This document shows positions 45,489 to 57,700 of a DNA stretch of 64,000 nucleotides, one piece after another (position 1 is the stretch's first letter; the number at the start of each line of letters is the position of its first letter). The stretch comes from Limnomonas spitsbergensis (lineage: Eukaryota; Chlorophyta; Chlorophyceae; Chlamydomonadales). Both the position numbers and the translations under genes were made by a program. The stretch is from positions 720,001 to 784,000 of the forward strand of contig JAYJMM010000078.1 of assembly GCA_037349105.1 (NCBI GenBank), read 5' to 3'. The notes beneath the pieces were generated by a model. That model saw nothing but the letters and a program-made list of their open reading frames with translations, was not told where the DNA came from and ran no database searches.

Positions 45489-48400
45489 TCAGAATCTGCT
45501 GCTGCATCTGCAAGATACCCTAAGGTAATGCTGTTGTGGGCGGAGCTGCTGGTGCCACAGGGGAACCGAAGGCGCTCGAGCTGGGAATGAATGACCGAGG
45601 TGCCACAGCCATGGACTGAGCTGGTGGGGGATGGGGGGAATACACGTACGAGGAGGGTCCAGCAGCGGCAGCGCTGCTGTAGGCTGCTGCACTAGGCAAG
45701 GAGGCTGTTGCACGGGCCTAGGCTTCGGTGGCGCGTGCCTGGCTGTCCCACAAGTGCCTCGCTGCGTGCAGTGCTCATAGCAGCAGGCACGGCAAATCTG
45801 ATTGCCCCTGGGAAAGGTATGGCACCCAGCAGAAGGACAACCTAGCAGGTCTTGCCCCTTGTTGCTGTGCCGGGAGGTTCCACCCGGCACATCTCCAGGT
45901 GTTGCGTCCTCGAAGCCTGATGGGGACGGTTGCCATGGCTGCGGGGCTGCACGAGCGGTTGGACGTGCCTCCGCACCCGCCATTGCATCCAGCAGCAGTT
46001 CTCTGCCTAAAGAGGCTGCGCTCGCAACCGATGCCTCCGCAGAAGCTGCAGCCGTGCTTCCCTTCTGCTTGGCTGCCTCCTCAACAGCGGCAACCCGCTT
46101 CACCCGCCTAGCAGCGGCTGCAAGCGCCCGGCTGGTTGCGGGTCTTGAGAACCTGTGGAGGCAAATGAAAAGGCTTGAGCATATAGCGGGAATTCAACCT
46201 TTATGTCAGCCTCCGAAATACTTGGGCCAAGGGCCTACTCTGTTCCCTACTCTGATCCCCGCAATACTTCGGCCAAGGGCTTACCCTGGCTTGCCCCTCT
46301 TTCCCCTAGCTGTTCTCCTGGCCATAGCTCAATCATACACTAACCTTTCCATCATGTGCAGTTTCTTAGAAAACACAGCCCTGTTCCGTTCCGTGGCATT
46401 GGTGACATACGTGTCGATTCGCACCGCCACCCCAGGGCTGTCGGTGTAGATGTGTTTGAGGGCAAAGTTGTTCCACTCGTTCGCACCAGTGGTCCTGGTG
46501 CACATATGGACAAGCACAAGTTTTTTTATGATAGCTTTCATTTAAGAATGATAACTACAGTGCATTCACTACAGTCAGGGGTCTGCTTGTCCCAAAAGAA
46601 CATAGGGTGCGCTGGTGAAAACAACTCAGAATGGCCCACCTGTGGGTCCGCTCCCCCAAATGGACAATAGACCGCTGATTCGCATCGCCGCATAGCTTGA
46701 GGTGTAGGTCGTGCAAGAAAGGGTAGACGCAGGGTGCATAGAGCTCCATGCTGTCAACAGCCTTGACCATTTCTGGTCCATACAGTGGGTTCCTGACCCT
46801 GTCCTCTGAAGTGATCACGGACAGCTGCATGGCTGCATCGGGGTCGGCAAATAGAGTTGCGGCTGCGTCAGCTGCGCTAGCTGTGCTACTGCCGTCGAAG
46901 CCCCCTGCCTCCTCAATGACAGAGAAGATGTCATCCGCGCCATCAAAGTTGGCCAGGAGATCGGCTCCCTCGCCCCCAACCACATGCGAGGCATAGGTAG
47001 GCACCTGGTTCATGAGGGCATGCAACACATGTCGTTTATACAATGTTACACCTTCACAAAATGACTCCTAGGTGACACATGATAATAGTTGTTTCATCAT
47101 GGGTGAGCATTGCATGAGACTCCGCAAGATAAATCATATTGCATTCAGTGTGTGAGACCCACCACAAGATGTGAATGCCCGTCAGGCATCATGATGCCGT
47201 GGAAATGGATCATGAACAGGCGCTCCTTCTTCCCAGCAACCTGATCCGTCATCAAGGCCGGGACCACCGACACCGCACCTCCAAAGAGAAGCTGGCCCAC
47301 GGGGAAGCCCTCCATGCCCAACACCTATGGCATGGCAAGCATATATGAAAAGTCTCAAAACCCATCCTCTGAAGCGGCGGTCTGATGCAATGCATGAGAG
47401 AGGGAGATCCTGTAAGACACACTCATAAAAAGCCGTATACATCAAGGTACGTACCTTGCATGGAGTGCTGCTGGAAGCCTGGCCCATACACAGCCTTTGA
47501 CTGCAGGGCCTTGGCGCAATGGAAGAGACAAAGGAACAGGTGCATGGGCTCCTTAATCTGCTTGCTGCGAACGAGACATTGCATACAGTATTAGGGCCGG
47601 GAAGGGACACATGATTTAAAAGTGAGTTTACAAGACCTAGGACGAGTTCATAAATGTATGGAGGCCTGCAAAACATGACATTGAAGCAAGTGCTCACTCT
47701 ACAGCAGACAGGTCACCATGCTGGGCTGCGATGTGGGCCCTTTGCTCAAGTAGGGAGTGCATGAGGCCGAGGTAGTCCAGAAACCTTAGGATCGGAAAAG
47801 AGAGGAAGGGCGGCCGTAAGAATTTTGGCTGATTCATGCAAAACTAAACTTTGGACAAGGGCTGGCATTCACAAGGGAGAAGCCAAAGTAGACAGTGGGA
47901 GGAGTGCCCAAAAAGAAGATGACGCATCTGCGTGTGACCACACCTGCTGCCATACTCACTTAATTCTGTTAGCCCACATAGAGAGACAGTTCAGGGTAGC
48001 CATGTCTTTATCCATCATAGAGAACCTGGGTATCACAGCGTTAGAGGCGATCCCCTGACCCTTGACACCAGTGGCAGCAGCTGGTGCAGGGTACAAGCGG
48101 GAGAGCTCCTTCTCAATGACTTGCAGCGGAGTGAGGCAGGCGGTGCAGTCTCGCACAGTGGTCATGATCTCGGCAAGGATATATATGCGATCCACCCTCC
48201 TTGTCCATGTGCACAAACAGATGGTTGAACACCTTGCGGCCGTGCAAGAGCTTGACCTGCCATGATGAAATGGGCATTCATCCTATTAGGTATTTACCTG
48301 GATATTAATTGTACGCAGGATGGTGAGGGGTGCAGGGCTGCAGGGGGGGGAGGGGGCAGGATGGTGAGGGGTGCAGGACTGCAGGGGGGGAGGGGGCTGG

Positions 48401-49078
48401 ATGGTGAGGGGTGCATGCCTGCAGGGGGGGAGAGGGCTGGATGGTGAGGGGTGCAGGGCTGCAGGGGGGGAGGGGGCTGGATGATGGGGGGTGCAGGGCT
48501 GCTTGGGGGAGGGGGCTGGATGGTGAGGGGTGCATGCCTGCAGGGGGGGAGGGGGCTGGATGGTGAGGGGTGCAGGGCTGCAGGGGGGAGGGGGCTGGAT
48601 GGTGAGGGGTGCAGGGCTGCAGGGGGGGAGGGGGCAGGATGGTGAGGGGTACAGAGTTGCATAGGGGGAGGGGGCTGGATGGTGAGGGGTGCAGAACATT
48701 CATCAGTGGTCATATAGTCATATTGAACAGCAAACAGAGGGCACTTACCATGCCCTCGGTGGCATCCAAATAGATCCCGTCGCAACCGTCCTGGCAGCAG
48801 AGGCACCAAAGCCGCAGCTGATGGTCAGTCATTTGCATCAGGGTCATGCTGTCGTCCGGGAGCCCGCTGATGAACGGCAGGTTGCCAAACCACAGCCGAG
48901 ACCTCCGGTCCCCCTCGGGTGTGGCCGCTTGGTCTTCATTCTGCACAAACTTCTTGCGCGCCCACACGGCCGCCATCTCATCCGCTGTGTCCCCTTGGCC
49001 GCTGCCCTTCCTTCTGTTTTCATGCTTGGCCTGCCTCACAACGGCATCGCCGATGCCGTTGTGAGGCAGGCCAAGCAT
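45489..49078 (-). pseudogene. Probable DDE transposase (MULE/NOF-like), apparently frameshifted
   Basis: Likely exons on the minus strand: 48749-49078, 47960-48256, about 47700-47786, 47455-47557, 47167-47324, 46640-47004, about 46344-46500 and about 45489-46152. Transposase-like features are CDGIYLDATEGM (first-Asp motif of the 'DATG' type), ILAEIMTTVRDCTACLTPLQ, PRFSMMDKDMATLNCLSMW (candidate second Asp), a late TGANEWNNFALKH segment, and a C-terminal Cys/His cluster (GCPSAGCHTF, ICRACCYEHCTQRGTC) that may bind zinc. The frame changes near 48190 between FNHLFVHMDKEG and the next block, so the copy is probably dead unless I misread an intron. The intron at 48257-48748 holds a 38-bp minisatellite. 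Family placement is from motif memory only. Confidence 0.55.
48310..48692. repeat. 38-40 bp minisatellite, about ten copies, in a transposase intron
   Basis: The unit is GATGGTGAGGGGTGCAGGGC, TGCAGGGGGGGAGGGGGCTG with variants (GCATGCCTG, GGGCAGGATG). Pro-rich frames on the minus strand across it are artefacts. Confidence 0.94.
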
Positions 49079-49099
49079 GAAAACAGCAGGAAGGGCAGC
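49001..49099. repeat. Near-perfect palindrome: 49-bp arms, 1-bp spacer, one mismatch
   Basis: The left arm 49001-49049 and right arm 49051-49099 are reverse complements except at 49013/49087, with C49050 as the centre. Both arms encode the same peptide (MLGLPHNGI...VVRQAKHEN) on opposite strands, so it is the junction of two inverted copies of a transposase gene segment. Confidence 0.95.
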
Positions 49100-49609
49100 C
49101 AGCGAGGCACACCGACTCCGACCACGCCATCAGCGGCGTCGGCGCATGAAAGCGATGATGACATAGAGGAAGAGGCAGACCCTGGGGCTGCAGCATTGGA
49201 CACCACTACTTCTGGACTCATATGGCCAGCAGCAAGCAGCCGGCACGTAACGAGGAGGGAGGCAGCGGACACGGGGAGATACGTCCATGAGGGTGCTGAG
49301 TGGTTCTGCTGCTTCAGCTGCAGCATGATGGACAACGGATGCCCTGCCAGGCTGGTTGTCATGCGGATGTGGGAGGAGTCCAGCAGGCATGTGCTGCAGT
49401 TAGTGTTCAACGGCGATTGCCAGCTACGAGGCGCTGACCGTGCTGATCTAGTTCTGGCAATCGGCGCAAGGAAGCCTGCGTATGTGCAAGGCCTTGCCTC
49501 CCTCGCCCGCCCGACTGAGCAGCATCTCAGCAACAACGTGTCTCAGTGTGGCTGCCCATGCTGCTGGCAGAAGCAGCCCCTACTGACTCCACGCTTGATG
49601 CCCTCTTGA
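49052..49609 (+). pseudogene. Transposase N-terminal fragment with FLYWCH/GCM-like zinc finger
   Basis: The frame reads out of the palindrome's right arm into an acidic stretch (HESDDDIEEEADPG) and then GAEWFCCFSCSMMDNGCPARL followed by a His-containing segment (SSRHVLQLVFNGDC). That is the CxxC...GCPAR layout of the FLYWCH-type fingers that precede MULE-like transposase domains. It ends in a stop at 49609 after GCPCCWQKQ. There is no convincing own start codon. It is probably the 5' part of a second copy inverted relative to the minus-strand gene. Confidence 0.5.
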
Positions 49610-50459
49610 TCCTCTGGCTGTTAGGGCGAACAATCGTCAGGTATTTTGGCCATGAGCTGTGAGCCTTCAGTGCTGTCATTATATACTTGTTTGCTGTTGA
49701 GCGGAAACCCTTGCTGCCTGGGGCAACAACCTGGCTGTCAATGAATTCCTCATTGATGCTGTACTCCCCGCTGTCCCCCTCCCCTGGTCTGCACTTGAGA
49801 CCGGCCTCAAGGTCGATCTCGAAGTTCTTATTCTCCAGGTTCTGGTCGCGTCGGCTCCCTCCTGGGACACATGGAGGAATCCGTACTTGAGGTGGCAAAG
49901 AGACTCGGTAGTCGGAGGCTGCTCAAAGCTGCTAGGCTGCTCGGGCTGCTCATCAGTAGTGTTTGCTTGGCTGGAATCCCCAACGCCCATTCTTCTAGAT
50001 AAAGGATAGAGATTAAGTACGAATATAAAGGATTAAGAGCGTAGAGCGTCAGGAGACAGCTGAGGAGACAGTCGGCTTCTGGACTCCGTGTCAGACAGGG
50101 CACGTGCCGAAGAGTAACAATTGGCACCCAACCGAATTGCTCCGTGCGACTAAATACGGCGTGCGACTTTCTTGACACGAGGACGCAGTCCAAACAGGCA
50201 GCAATACAGCAATCAGTGCACGGTGCCGGGATGCACCTTGTAAATCAGGCAGCAAACAGGGCAGCAGCTAGTATGCAATATAAAAATAACGACTAACGAC
50301 CAGCGTGTCGTACTCGTCGCCGACGCGCTTCCGACCGCAGGGTGAAGAGTCCCAACTTCCTACCCTCGTGGAATATTCTTCACATCCGCGTTATCCACTT
50401 TGGAGTTATAATCTCAAAACGACACAGCCCCTCTCATTGTGCACTCAAATAAAGATAAG
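49610..50459. other. Intergenic region upstream of the PSR1-like gene
   Basis: No coding exon recognised. It presumably holds the promoter of the gene starting at 50460 and the unidentified end of the transposon. No repeats of note. Confidence 0.5.
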
Positions 50460-53400
50460 ATGCCATATTACCACCCCGTAGATGATCAGCAGGGCGGCGG
50501 TTCGTGCTCTCCTGCACAAGAGACACAAGATTATTCGGGAGAGGGATTGCCATATCGAGCGCCATCGTGGACAGCAGGTCATGAAGCCGGGGATGCATCC
50601 GACTTTGATTTCGATTCTTGGTACGTAACTTAATGACTGGTAAGCATCTGATGGCCTGGTGGTGACTCAGACTGACAGGTGTGTGGCGAACTGACAACCA
50701 GGGGGTGGCGACTGTGGCGGGAGTTGTCCATGCCATGGGTGGTGACGTTTGATACATTCCGGGCCTAGTTTTTAATCATATGTGTTACACTCGCCATACG
50801 TGTACCTAATGCTCGTGATACGTCACGGCCTTGGGTACGGAGAGGTTGCGAATCATAACGCACACACTGATGCCCCCAATGGAAAAGACGAGCAGACAAC
50901 AAGTGAGATCACCCTCCTCCCTGTCTCGACCGCTCACACGACACATGGCAGCACAATAGCAAATGCATGCTATGCAATGCTGCTGGTCTTATCGATGCCC
51001 GAACCTTGGTGGCTAGGTTTCGACACTTGCCAGAGTCCGAGCATGAGCAAACGCCCAGCGCTCCGACATGTCCACCCTCGTTCGAAGCAAACAGCGGAGC
51101 AACCGCTTCGCTGAGCAACGCTAGCTGTCAGCTTCGGCATAGACCTAAACCCGAAGTGCCTGCACCAGAGGGCCCACATCACATGTCGCTGCCCAGCGCT
51201 GGCCCCGGGATGAGCCATGAGGGATTTGCGATCCCGCGGATACACACATGTCCATCACAGCGGGTGCTGGACAGTAATTACCTTTTGCCGCCATCCCCCT
51301 TCGCCGCTGTATCTGGTCTCCCCGCTACTATGGCAACATATAGCCTCGCCTCGTACCACCCATACACATGGGCCAGTGGCAGTAATTCAAGCGCAAGCGC
51401 CATTCAACCGTCGTCCAACCGCAAGAGCCTTCCATTGACCAGCGTGGACATGGGAGCAGCAGTTGACAGCAGTTATCCAAGGATGACACCTGCTGCCTCG
51501 GTGGAACTGTCCTCCGGGGACAATGATGGGCAGCAGCAGTACAGCACGGGTCAGCAGCAAGACGGCCCTGGACAGCAGCAGTTCACTACTGGACAGGAAC
51601 AGCATAGCCCTGGACAACAACAGTACAGTCTGGGACTGCAGCAGTGTAGCCCAGGACAGCTGCAGTGCCGCTTGGAAAAGCAACAGTGCAGCCTGGAAAA
51701 GCAGCTGGGCTGCTCAGGCCAGCAGCAGGACAACCTGGGACAGCAGCTGTACATCGCAGGACAGCAGCTGTACAGCGCGGGACAGCAGCTGTACAGCGCA
51801 GGACAGCAATTTTGCAGCAAGGGCGAGCAAGGGGGCAGGGGCTCGCAACGGCGAGGTGTGTAATATAGCCTGTACTGTAGCCGCAAAGCCCTTGCGTAGT
51901 GCCTTGCAGCCCCTCTGTAGTGCTCAGCATGCCGAGTGCAATTTCACATTTCCTCTGTTGTAGTACGTATGTGTCTGCTGGTAGTGTGACGGAAGCCTCG
52001 CCCCTGCCGCTCACCTCTTGCCCTTGCCTTTGTGTGAATGGCCATCCCTGCATCCACACCTACTGCATCCCACCCTCGGGCCCTTGACAAGTGTCCTCAG
52101 GGTCATTGCAACACTGCTGCAATCAGCATGCTTAACCAGTAGGAATTAAACTCTCGCATACCAACATTAATAAGCGTAGCAAATAATTATCAAATAAAGC
52201 AGCCAGGAATCCAGCCCCCCCCCTCTCCCTCCACCTAGTGTTAATTGGGCAGGCTGTGAGCAAGACCTTAGCTGTGCCCATCCCGCGCACATGGACACAC
52301 GCAGGCGGCAACACAATCAAGTCCCGCTTACGCTGGACATCGGAGCTGCACGCACGCTTCATGGATGCGATTATGCAGCTTGGGGGAATCGAAAGTGCGA
52401 CGCCCAAAGGCATCCACCAGCTGATGAGCATGGAGGGGCTGACGATCAGCCATATCAAGAGCCACCTTCAAAAGTACCGGCATGACGGCAAGACTCCTGA
52501 GGGCGCGGAAGGGAGGCTCGATGCGGGACGCGGCAGCGGTGGCGAGGAGGAGTCTGACGACGGCGATGCACCGAGCGGCGATGGCGGCGGGAACAGCGGC
52601 GGCGGCGGCTCTGGAGGTAGCGGCAAGTATGCTGACTGCAGCGGCACGCAAGAGGCGAAGGTGGTGTGGATGCAGGGCAGAAAGGCATCAGGCGGGGCGT
52701 CAGGCAGCAGAAGGAGAGTAGCAACGGGCATGGTCACGTCAGCCCCGCCCTCCGCCCAACACAGCACCACCTTGTCCTTCTCGGTGAACCCCAAGAGCGC
52801 TGCCGCGGCGGCCCTACTTTCCGCGCCGCTTTGCCTGATGAATCGCTGGAGCGTTATCACATCAGGCCCTCTCTCCTCCCCACCTCACCCGGTCCCGCTG
52901 TGCCCAGTCAACCGAGGGAGCACCAGCTTGCTGGACAGCCTTGCCCCCCTCTCAGCTCCAGCTAGCTCAGTCAGCAGTAGGGGCGTTGTGGCGGCGGTCC
53001 CGCCCTCCCCCCGTCCTCCCCAGGCCAGCTGCAATCACTTGGAGGCCGCCCGGGAGTTCCAGATGGAGCTCCAGAAGAAGCTGCACAAGCATCTGCAGGT
53101 GTGAAATAAAGGGGGGACAATGTGAACCCTGAACAGGGATCCCTAGGTTAGGAATACCTGTCTGTAAGCAGATGTTGTTTTTAAACAAATACAGTGATGC
53201 AGTTCAAGCTACACGGTAGATGGCTTCGCGAACATAATATAAAATCAAGCTGTTTTTTGTGTGCATGTTTAATGAGGAGCTCTCCGCAGGGAGCAAACCG
53301 AAAGAGCCTAAAACCCTAAACCCTGAAGGCTGAACGCTGAAGCGAGCCCATCCCAAGCGCCGGAACACTGGAATTTATGGAAGCCCACCCTAACATCTAT

Positions 53401-54701
53401 ACCCCAGGACCAGCCCACCCTATATCCTGGCCTGGGTGAACCCAGTGCGCACTGATCTGCCCGCTGCTGTCTGAGGTACTGCTGCTGGCCTGCGCTCTGT
53501 GGATGGGGAGCAAGCCAGGGGGGGGGATCTAATCTGTGCGAGTGCCGAAAGCACGCTCACGAGCCAGAGCGGTCTGCGCCTACACCCGGGCATAAGAAAA
53601 CTGTTACGGGCTGTACGGACCTTCATGCCGGCTTGGTGGAAACGTACAACGGCACTGGATCTGAGTCCCTTGCCTAGACGCGGAGCTGATGTGGATCGAA
53701 CTCATGCCAGCTGACCAGGGAGGGTGGAGTGGTCCCACCCTCCCTTCCCCTGCTTCCACCTTCCCCCTCCTCTCCCTCCTCCCCCCCTCCTCTCCCCCCC
53801 CCCCCCCTGCCCTGTTTGCACCTGCCCCACATGCCACCTCCTTTTTCTCCCCCACACTTTATCCCAAGTCTCTGCTGCGGTTTTATCGTCCACTCGCATC
53901 GCGATGAGAAATAAGAAACACTCCCGCAGCAGACCCCATCACCTCACCACCCACCTCACCACCTGCCTCACCACCTGCCTCACGACCCACCTCACCACCC
54001 ACCTCACCACCTGCCTCACACACTGGCAGACTCAGCAGCAGCTGCAAGTCAGCCTCGAGGCGCACAAGCTTTATATTGCAGGCCTGCATGAGCAGCAGAT
54101 GCAGGCTAGAATGTCTGAGGCTCCAGGGAGGGGCTCCTCTGGCGAGAAGGAGTGGAACGGGAAAACGCTGACGATGACCCCTCGGTTGCAGAGCGATCCC
54201 TGGCCGACGGCTGCGGTGCAAAACATTGGCGGCAACGGCGATGGCCTGCGCCCCCCTGCTCCTCCACCCTACACCGCGGGCCCCTCCACGTCTGGCTGGT
54301 TCGGGAGGACAGAGCCAGCAACCGCTTCGTGGGCCGCCGCGCCGCAACCGCTAGAGGCGTGTCCCCTCACTGCCTACATTGATGGCCGGGTGGGCCTGTT
54401 GGGTGAGATGCGTGCGCCTAGCTGGTGGATGCAGCCTCTGCCGGGCTCTGTCGGGGGCTGTGGCGGTGTTGCTAGGGACTGCAGCTCGCCTGGTGCTGGC
54501 CGCCAGGTCCCGGCGCTGCCGTCTCCTGCAGCGGTGCGCAGGCGGCAGCTGGCGTCGGAGGAGGGGCATGGGCCCCTGGATTGGATGGATCTGGAGCAGC
54601 TCCTGGGAATGGATGCGGGTGGCAGCTTGTATGGGGGGGGCTGCAACAGTGCCAGCTCAGCGCAGCTGGCCAAGCGCGCAAAGCTTAATGTCGATTGCTG
54701 A
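50460..54701 (+). CDS. PSR1: PSR1/PHR1-like GARP MYB-CC transcription factor
   Basis: PSR1/PHR1 proteins are nuclear regulators of phosphate-starvation genes in algae and plants. Exons in phase: 50460-50620, 50960-51855, 52239-53098 and 54030-54701, giving 862 residues. The GARP MYB domain lies at about 380-434: KSRLRWTSELHARFMDAI, ATPKGIHQLMSMEGLTISHI, KSHLQKYR. The MYB-CC coiled coil with the LHEQLE-type motif spans the exon 3/4 junction at about 620-664 (FQMELQKKLHKHLQ joined to TQQQLQVSLEAHK...LHEQQMQ), which supports that junction strongly. Before the MYB domain is a Gln-rich region of GQQxxxx repeats (51517-51830); after it are Ser/Gly/Ala-rich linkers. The C-terminus has an acidic-hydrophobic LDWMDLEQLLGMD, a possible activation motif. 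Exon 1 and its junction are inferred from phase and a GTACGT donor only. The PSR1 subfamily call is by domain architecture; another MYB-CC paralogue is possible. Confidence 0.85.
51517..51830 (+). repeat. Coding 21-bp Gln-rich repeat in the PSR1-like gene
   Basis: About 14 imperfect copies of a 7-residue unit GQQQYSx/GQQLYSA. The period is a multiple of three, so the frame is kept. The underlying DNA is CAGCAG-rich. The antisense frames rich in Cys/Pro/Leu are artefacts. Confidence 0.9.
53937..54020. repeat. Short (CTCACCACCTGC)n repeat before the last PSR1 exon
   Basis: About seven copies of CTCACCACCTGC/CTCACCACCCAC directly upstream of the acceptor at 54028-54029. It is pyrimidine-rich enough to act as the polypyrimidine tract. 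It reads open into exon 4, so an exon extension cannot be excluded, but the coiled-coil join argues for the acceptor used here. Confidence 0.85.
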
Positions 54702-57700
54702 AAAGGCTTACAACGATTCTTCTTCCGCTATACATACCCTGTTTATTTTGTGTCCTCTGTCCTATGAGAGGACAAGATGACCAGGACAGGAAATTAAGTC
54801 CTGGTAACGAGGACCTTTTCCGATGTCCAGAAGGCCTAGGTAGGGAGCTCTACTGATGTCCAGAATAACAGGGATCCGTGCAGGCCTGTTGTCTGCGTTA
54901 CGGTACTACAGGACCTAGACATCAAGAAAATTGAATGCTGAGGGTGGAAGCAGCCGAGGCTGTGTTGCAGTGTAGGCCTCCAGAACCAAAAACGTGTTCA
55001 GTGTACTGTTGGCACTACAGAATGCACCGAATGCCCTCTGAACTATAAATCGTACTGTTTGCCTCTGGTCTCAGATGGTACCGTGCGCCTTCCGTTCTAA
55101 AAATCTTGCACTCAAAGACCGCATGCGTTTGCTCTGCTAACCCGCACCTTGCCCGGGCTAACGTTACATATTACACTGCAGCTGTTTGGGCCCCAGCTAT
55201 TTGGGCCCCAGCTGTTTGGGCCCCAGCTGTTTGGGCCCCAGCTGTTTGGGCCCCAGCTGTTTGGGCCCCAGCTGTTTGGGCCCCAGCTGTTTGGGCCCCA
55301 GCTATTTGGGCCCCAGCTGTTTGGGCCCCAGCTGTTTGGGCCCCAGCTGTTTGGGCCCCAGCTGTTTGGGCCCCAGCTGTTTGGGCCCCAGCTGTTTGGG
55401 CCCCAGCTGTTTGGGCCCCAGCTGTTTGGGCCCCAGCTATTTGGGCCCCAGCTGTTTGGGCCCCAGCTGTTTGGGCCCCAGCTGTTTGGGCCCCAGCTGT
55501 TTGGGCCCCAGCTGTTTGGGCCCCAGCTGTTTGGGCCCCAGCTGTTTGGGCCCCAGCTGTTTGGGCCCCAGCTGTTTGGGCCCCAGCTATTTGGGCCCCA
55601 GCTGTTTGGGCCCCAGCTGTTTGGGCCCCAGCTGTTTGGGCCCCTGGTGGTTAGGATATTGGCCGGATGTGTGTTTTGCATTTGCTTGCCTCTCAGATCA
55701 TCATGCCCACTCACCGTGACTCGCTCATATTTTAGACTCTCACAAATCACCCTAAGTCTCCTTCTTTCGTCTAGGGTTGGGTTAAGGGTTCAAAAACGAT
55801 AGCCCCTTCGAAGATACAGATTGATTCCTTTTAAGGGGCTGCCAGGCGGCTACTGATGAACCTATGGGGGCCAATTTGACCGGCCTACGGCCTGTGGGCC
55901 AAGCAGCAAGCCTTGCAGCACCAGGCCCTGATGGCAACATGCCTGTTTGTGGCTCAAGTGTTGGAAACCGTGCTTCAATCTAGCTGGTTAATTTACACCA
56001 CACCAGAATGTACTATCCTGATAGATGGAAACTAGGGCAGTCTGGAGACTACAGGGCAGTCTGTCTCTTTCTCAATAAGAACTAAAAAACTTTGAATTGG
56101 ACGTGACCATTTGAGACTGGCTTATGCCCAGGCCTAAAATGTGCTTTGTGATTGTGTCTGTTTTTTAGGGATCTCCTTTATGGGAGACTGTAAAAAAAGT
56201 GTGCCTAGAAAAAAAAAGTGACTAAAAAAAAAGCACAAACACGCGCAAGAGAAACTTTTATGCCGAAGCGACGGCTCACGACGCTCCGCAGGCACAGGCC
56301 AGGGGTGGGTTGCCACGAAGTGTTCTACCGCAAGCGCGGCCTCGATCAAAAGCAGCGCATTAGCAATGCGATTCTATTGCACCCAACGTCGGGTGTAGGC
56401 GACATGAATTCGAAAAGCTTTTGGGCCGCGCGGCGATGACACCTCTCGCCCGCCACCCACCCGACGTAATCGTCTGTGACTAATGCCGTACTGGTGCCAG
56501 TCGCTTACAGCCTAGCATCGACGATACTGTCAAGCGGAGGTCGCGAGTTCGATACCTGCCGGTGGCAGTTAAAAATGTTGCATACCGTGCGTTATCGCAC
56601 TGACACGCCGATGGTTGTTCGCACCCGAAAGAAAACAACCCAGAAAAAGAGCGAAGGGTTCAAGAAAATAAAAGACACCAAAATAACCCGGGGAAGGTGC
56701 CAAAGATCCCCACGATTTTTGCCCTGAACAGAGGACGGGGGCCCTGATTCATCGAGCGCGTTTCTTGAACACATGTGCATCTCATAAGTATCTGAGGGCT
56801 GTGTTCTGCCTCATGGAGTGCACGTTTGTGTGTTGGGAGGATTCAATTGTGTTCAGGACGTATTTGCTGTCTGTGCATCCACCTTGCTCTCCCTCGTGCT
56901 CATATGGACCGCATATTGACTGTGTGATGTACAGCTTTCCTCGTAATAAACAACTGTATAATTTCGCAGGGCAGGGATTTTGAATACGTAAGCTCAGCAC
57001 CGAAATTATTTTGAAATCGGGATCATAAGCCTCACCGCAGCCATGTGTTGCAACCGCCCAAGCAGGCGAGCCATTTTAGCATTGTTGGCCTGAGAGTTAT
57101 GGGCGCTCTGTCTCTTCCCAACCTCTCTCTCCTTCCTCTCAGTCGTGCGAGTCTTTTTCTTTCAGGGCAGGGAGACCCACCCACTGGACAGGTTAGAATC
57201 CTGAATACCCCCCTCCCAAAATGCCCCAGAGGTGTTATGTCGTTGACAGCCATGTGGGACATCCGGGTTATGAAACACGTAGGCTGACAGTCCTATGCAG
57301 CTGATCACGTGTGGCCCCTGCTCCTGATAGAACACTAGACAGAATCACTGGCCCTCGACCTGGTACCAGGAAAGCAAACAGTCATCTGGCTCCAGATTTA
57401 TCAGCGGTTGCAGTTCCGCCATCAAGGACATGATTCAACTCCGTCATTTGAGTGAAGTCTCATCTGGTCCATAGGGAGTACCGCATAGATTAAGAACAGT
57501 TAAATCCCTTGGTGAAACATACTACGACTGGATGTAAAATCCCAAAACAGATTGTTTGCTTACTAGTCCACAGGCATTCCAAATCCTTGCCGGCATGAGA
57601 GGCACAGGTCTGGGTAGGGCTCATAGATCACTCTTTAGACATCACCACAAGTCAATAAAGCTTGCACTGGGAAAATCGTGTGGGTAAGGTGCATACAACA

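Larger units (their letters stand above)
45489..49609. mobile_element. DDE transposon remnant, head-to-head rearranged
   Basis: A region holding transposase-like exons on both strands that meet at a palindrome centred on 49050. The minus strand carries the catalytic part (45489-49078) and the plus strand a zinc-finger N-terminal-like part (about 49052-49609). I could not find terminal inverted repeats or target-site duplications, so the limits are those of the coding remains. Confidence 0.6.

Noticed and set aside
55106..55802. Frames over 170 codons on both strands across the 15-bp array
   Set aside because: A stop-free 15-bp repeat; no gene signals on either side.
56489..56575. Possible tRNA or tRNA-derived SINE around GTTCGATACC
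   Set aside because: The B-box-like word is present, but no acceptor, D- or T-stem pairing could be drawn, and no clear A box was found at the right distance.
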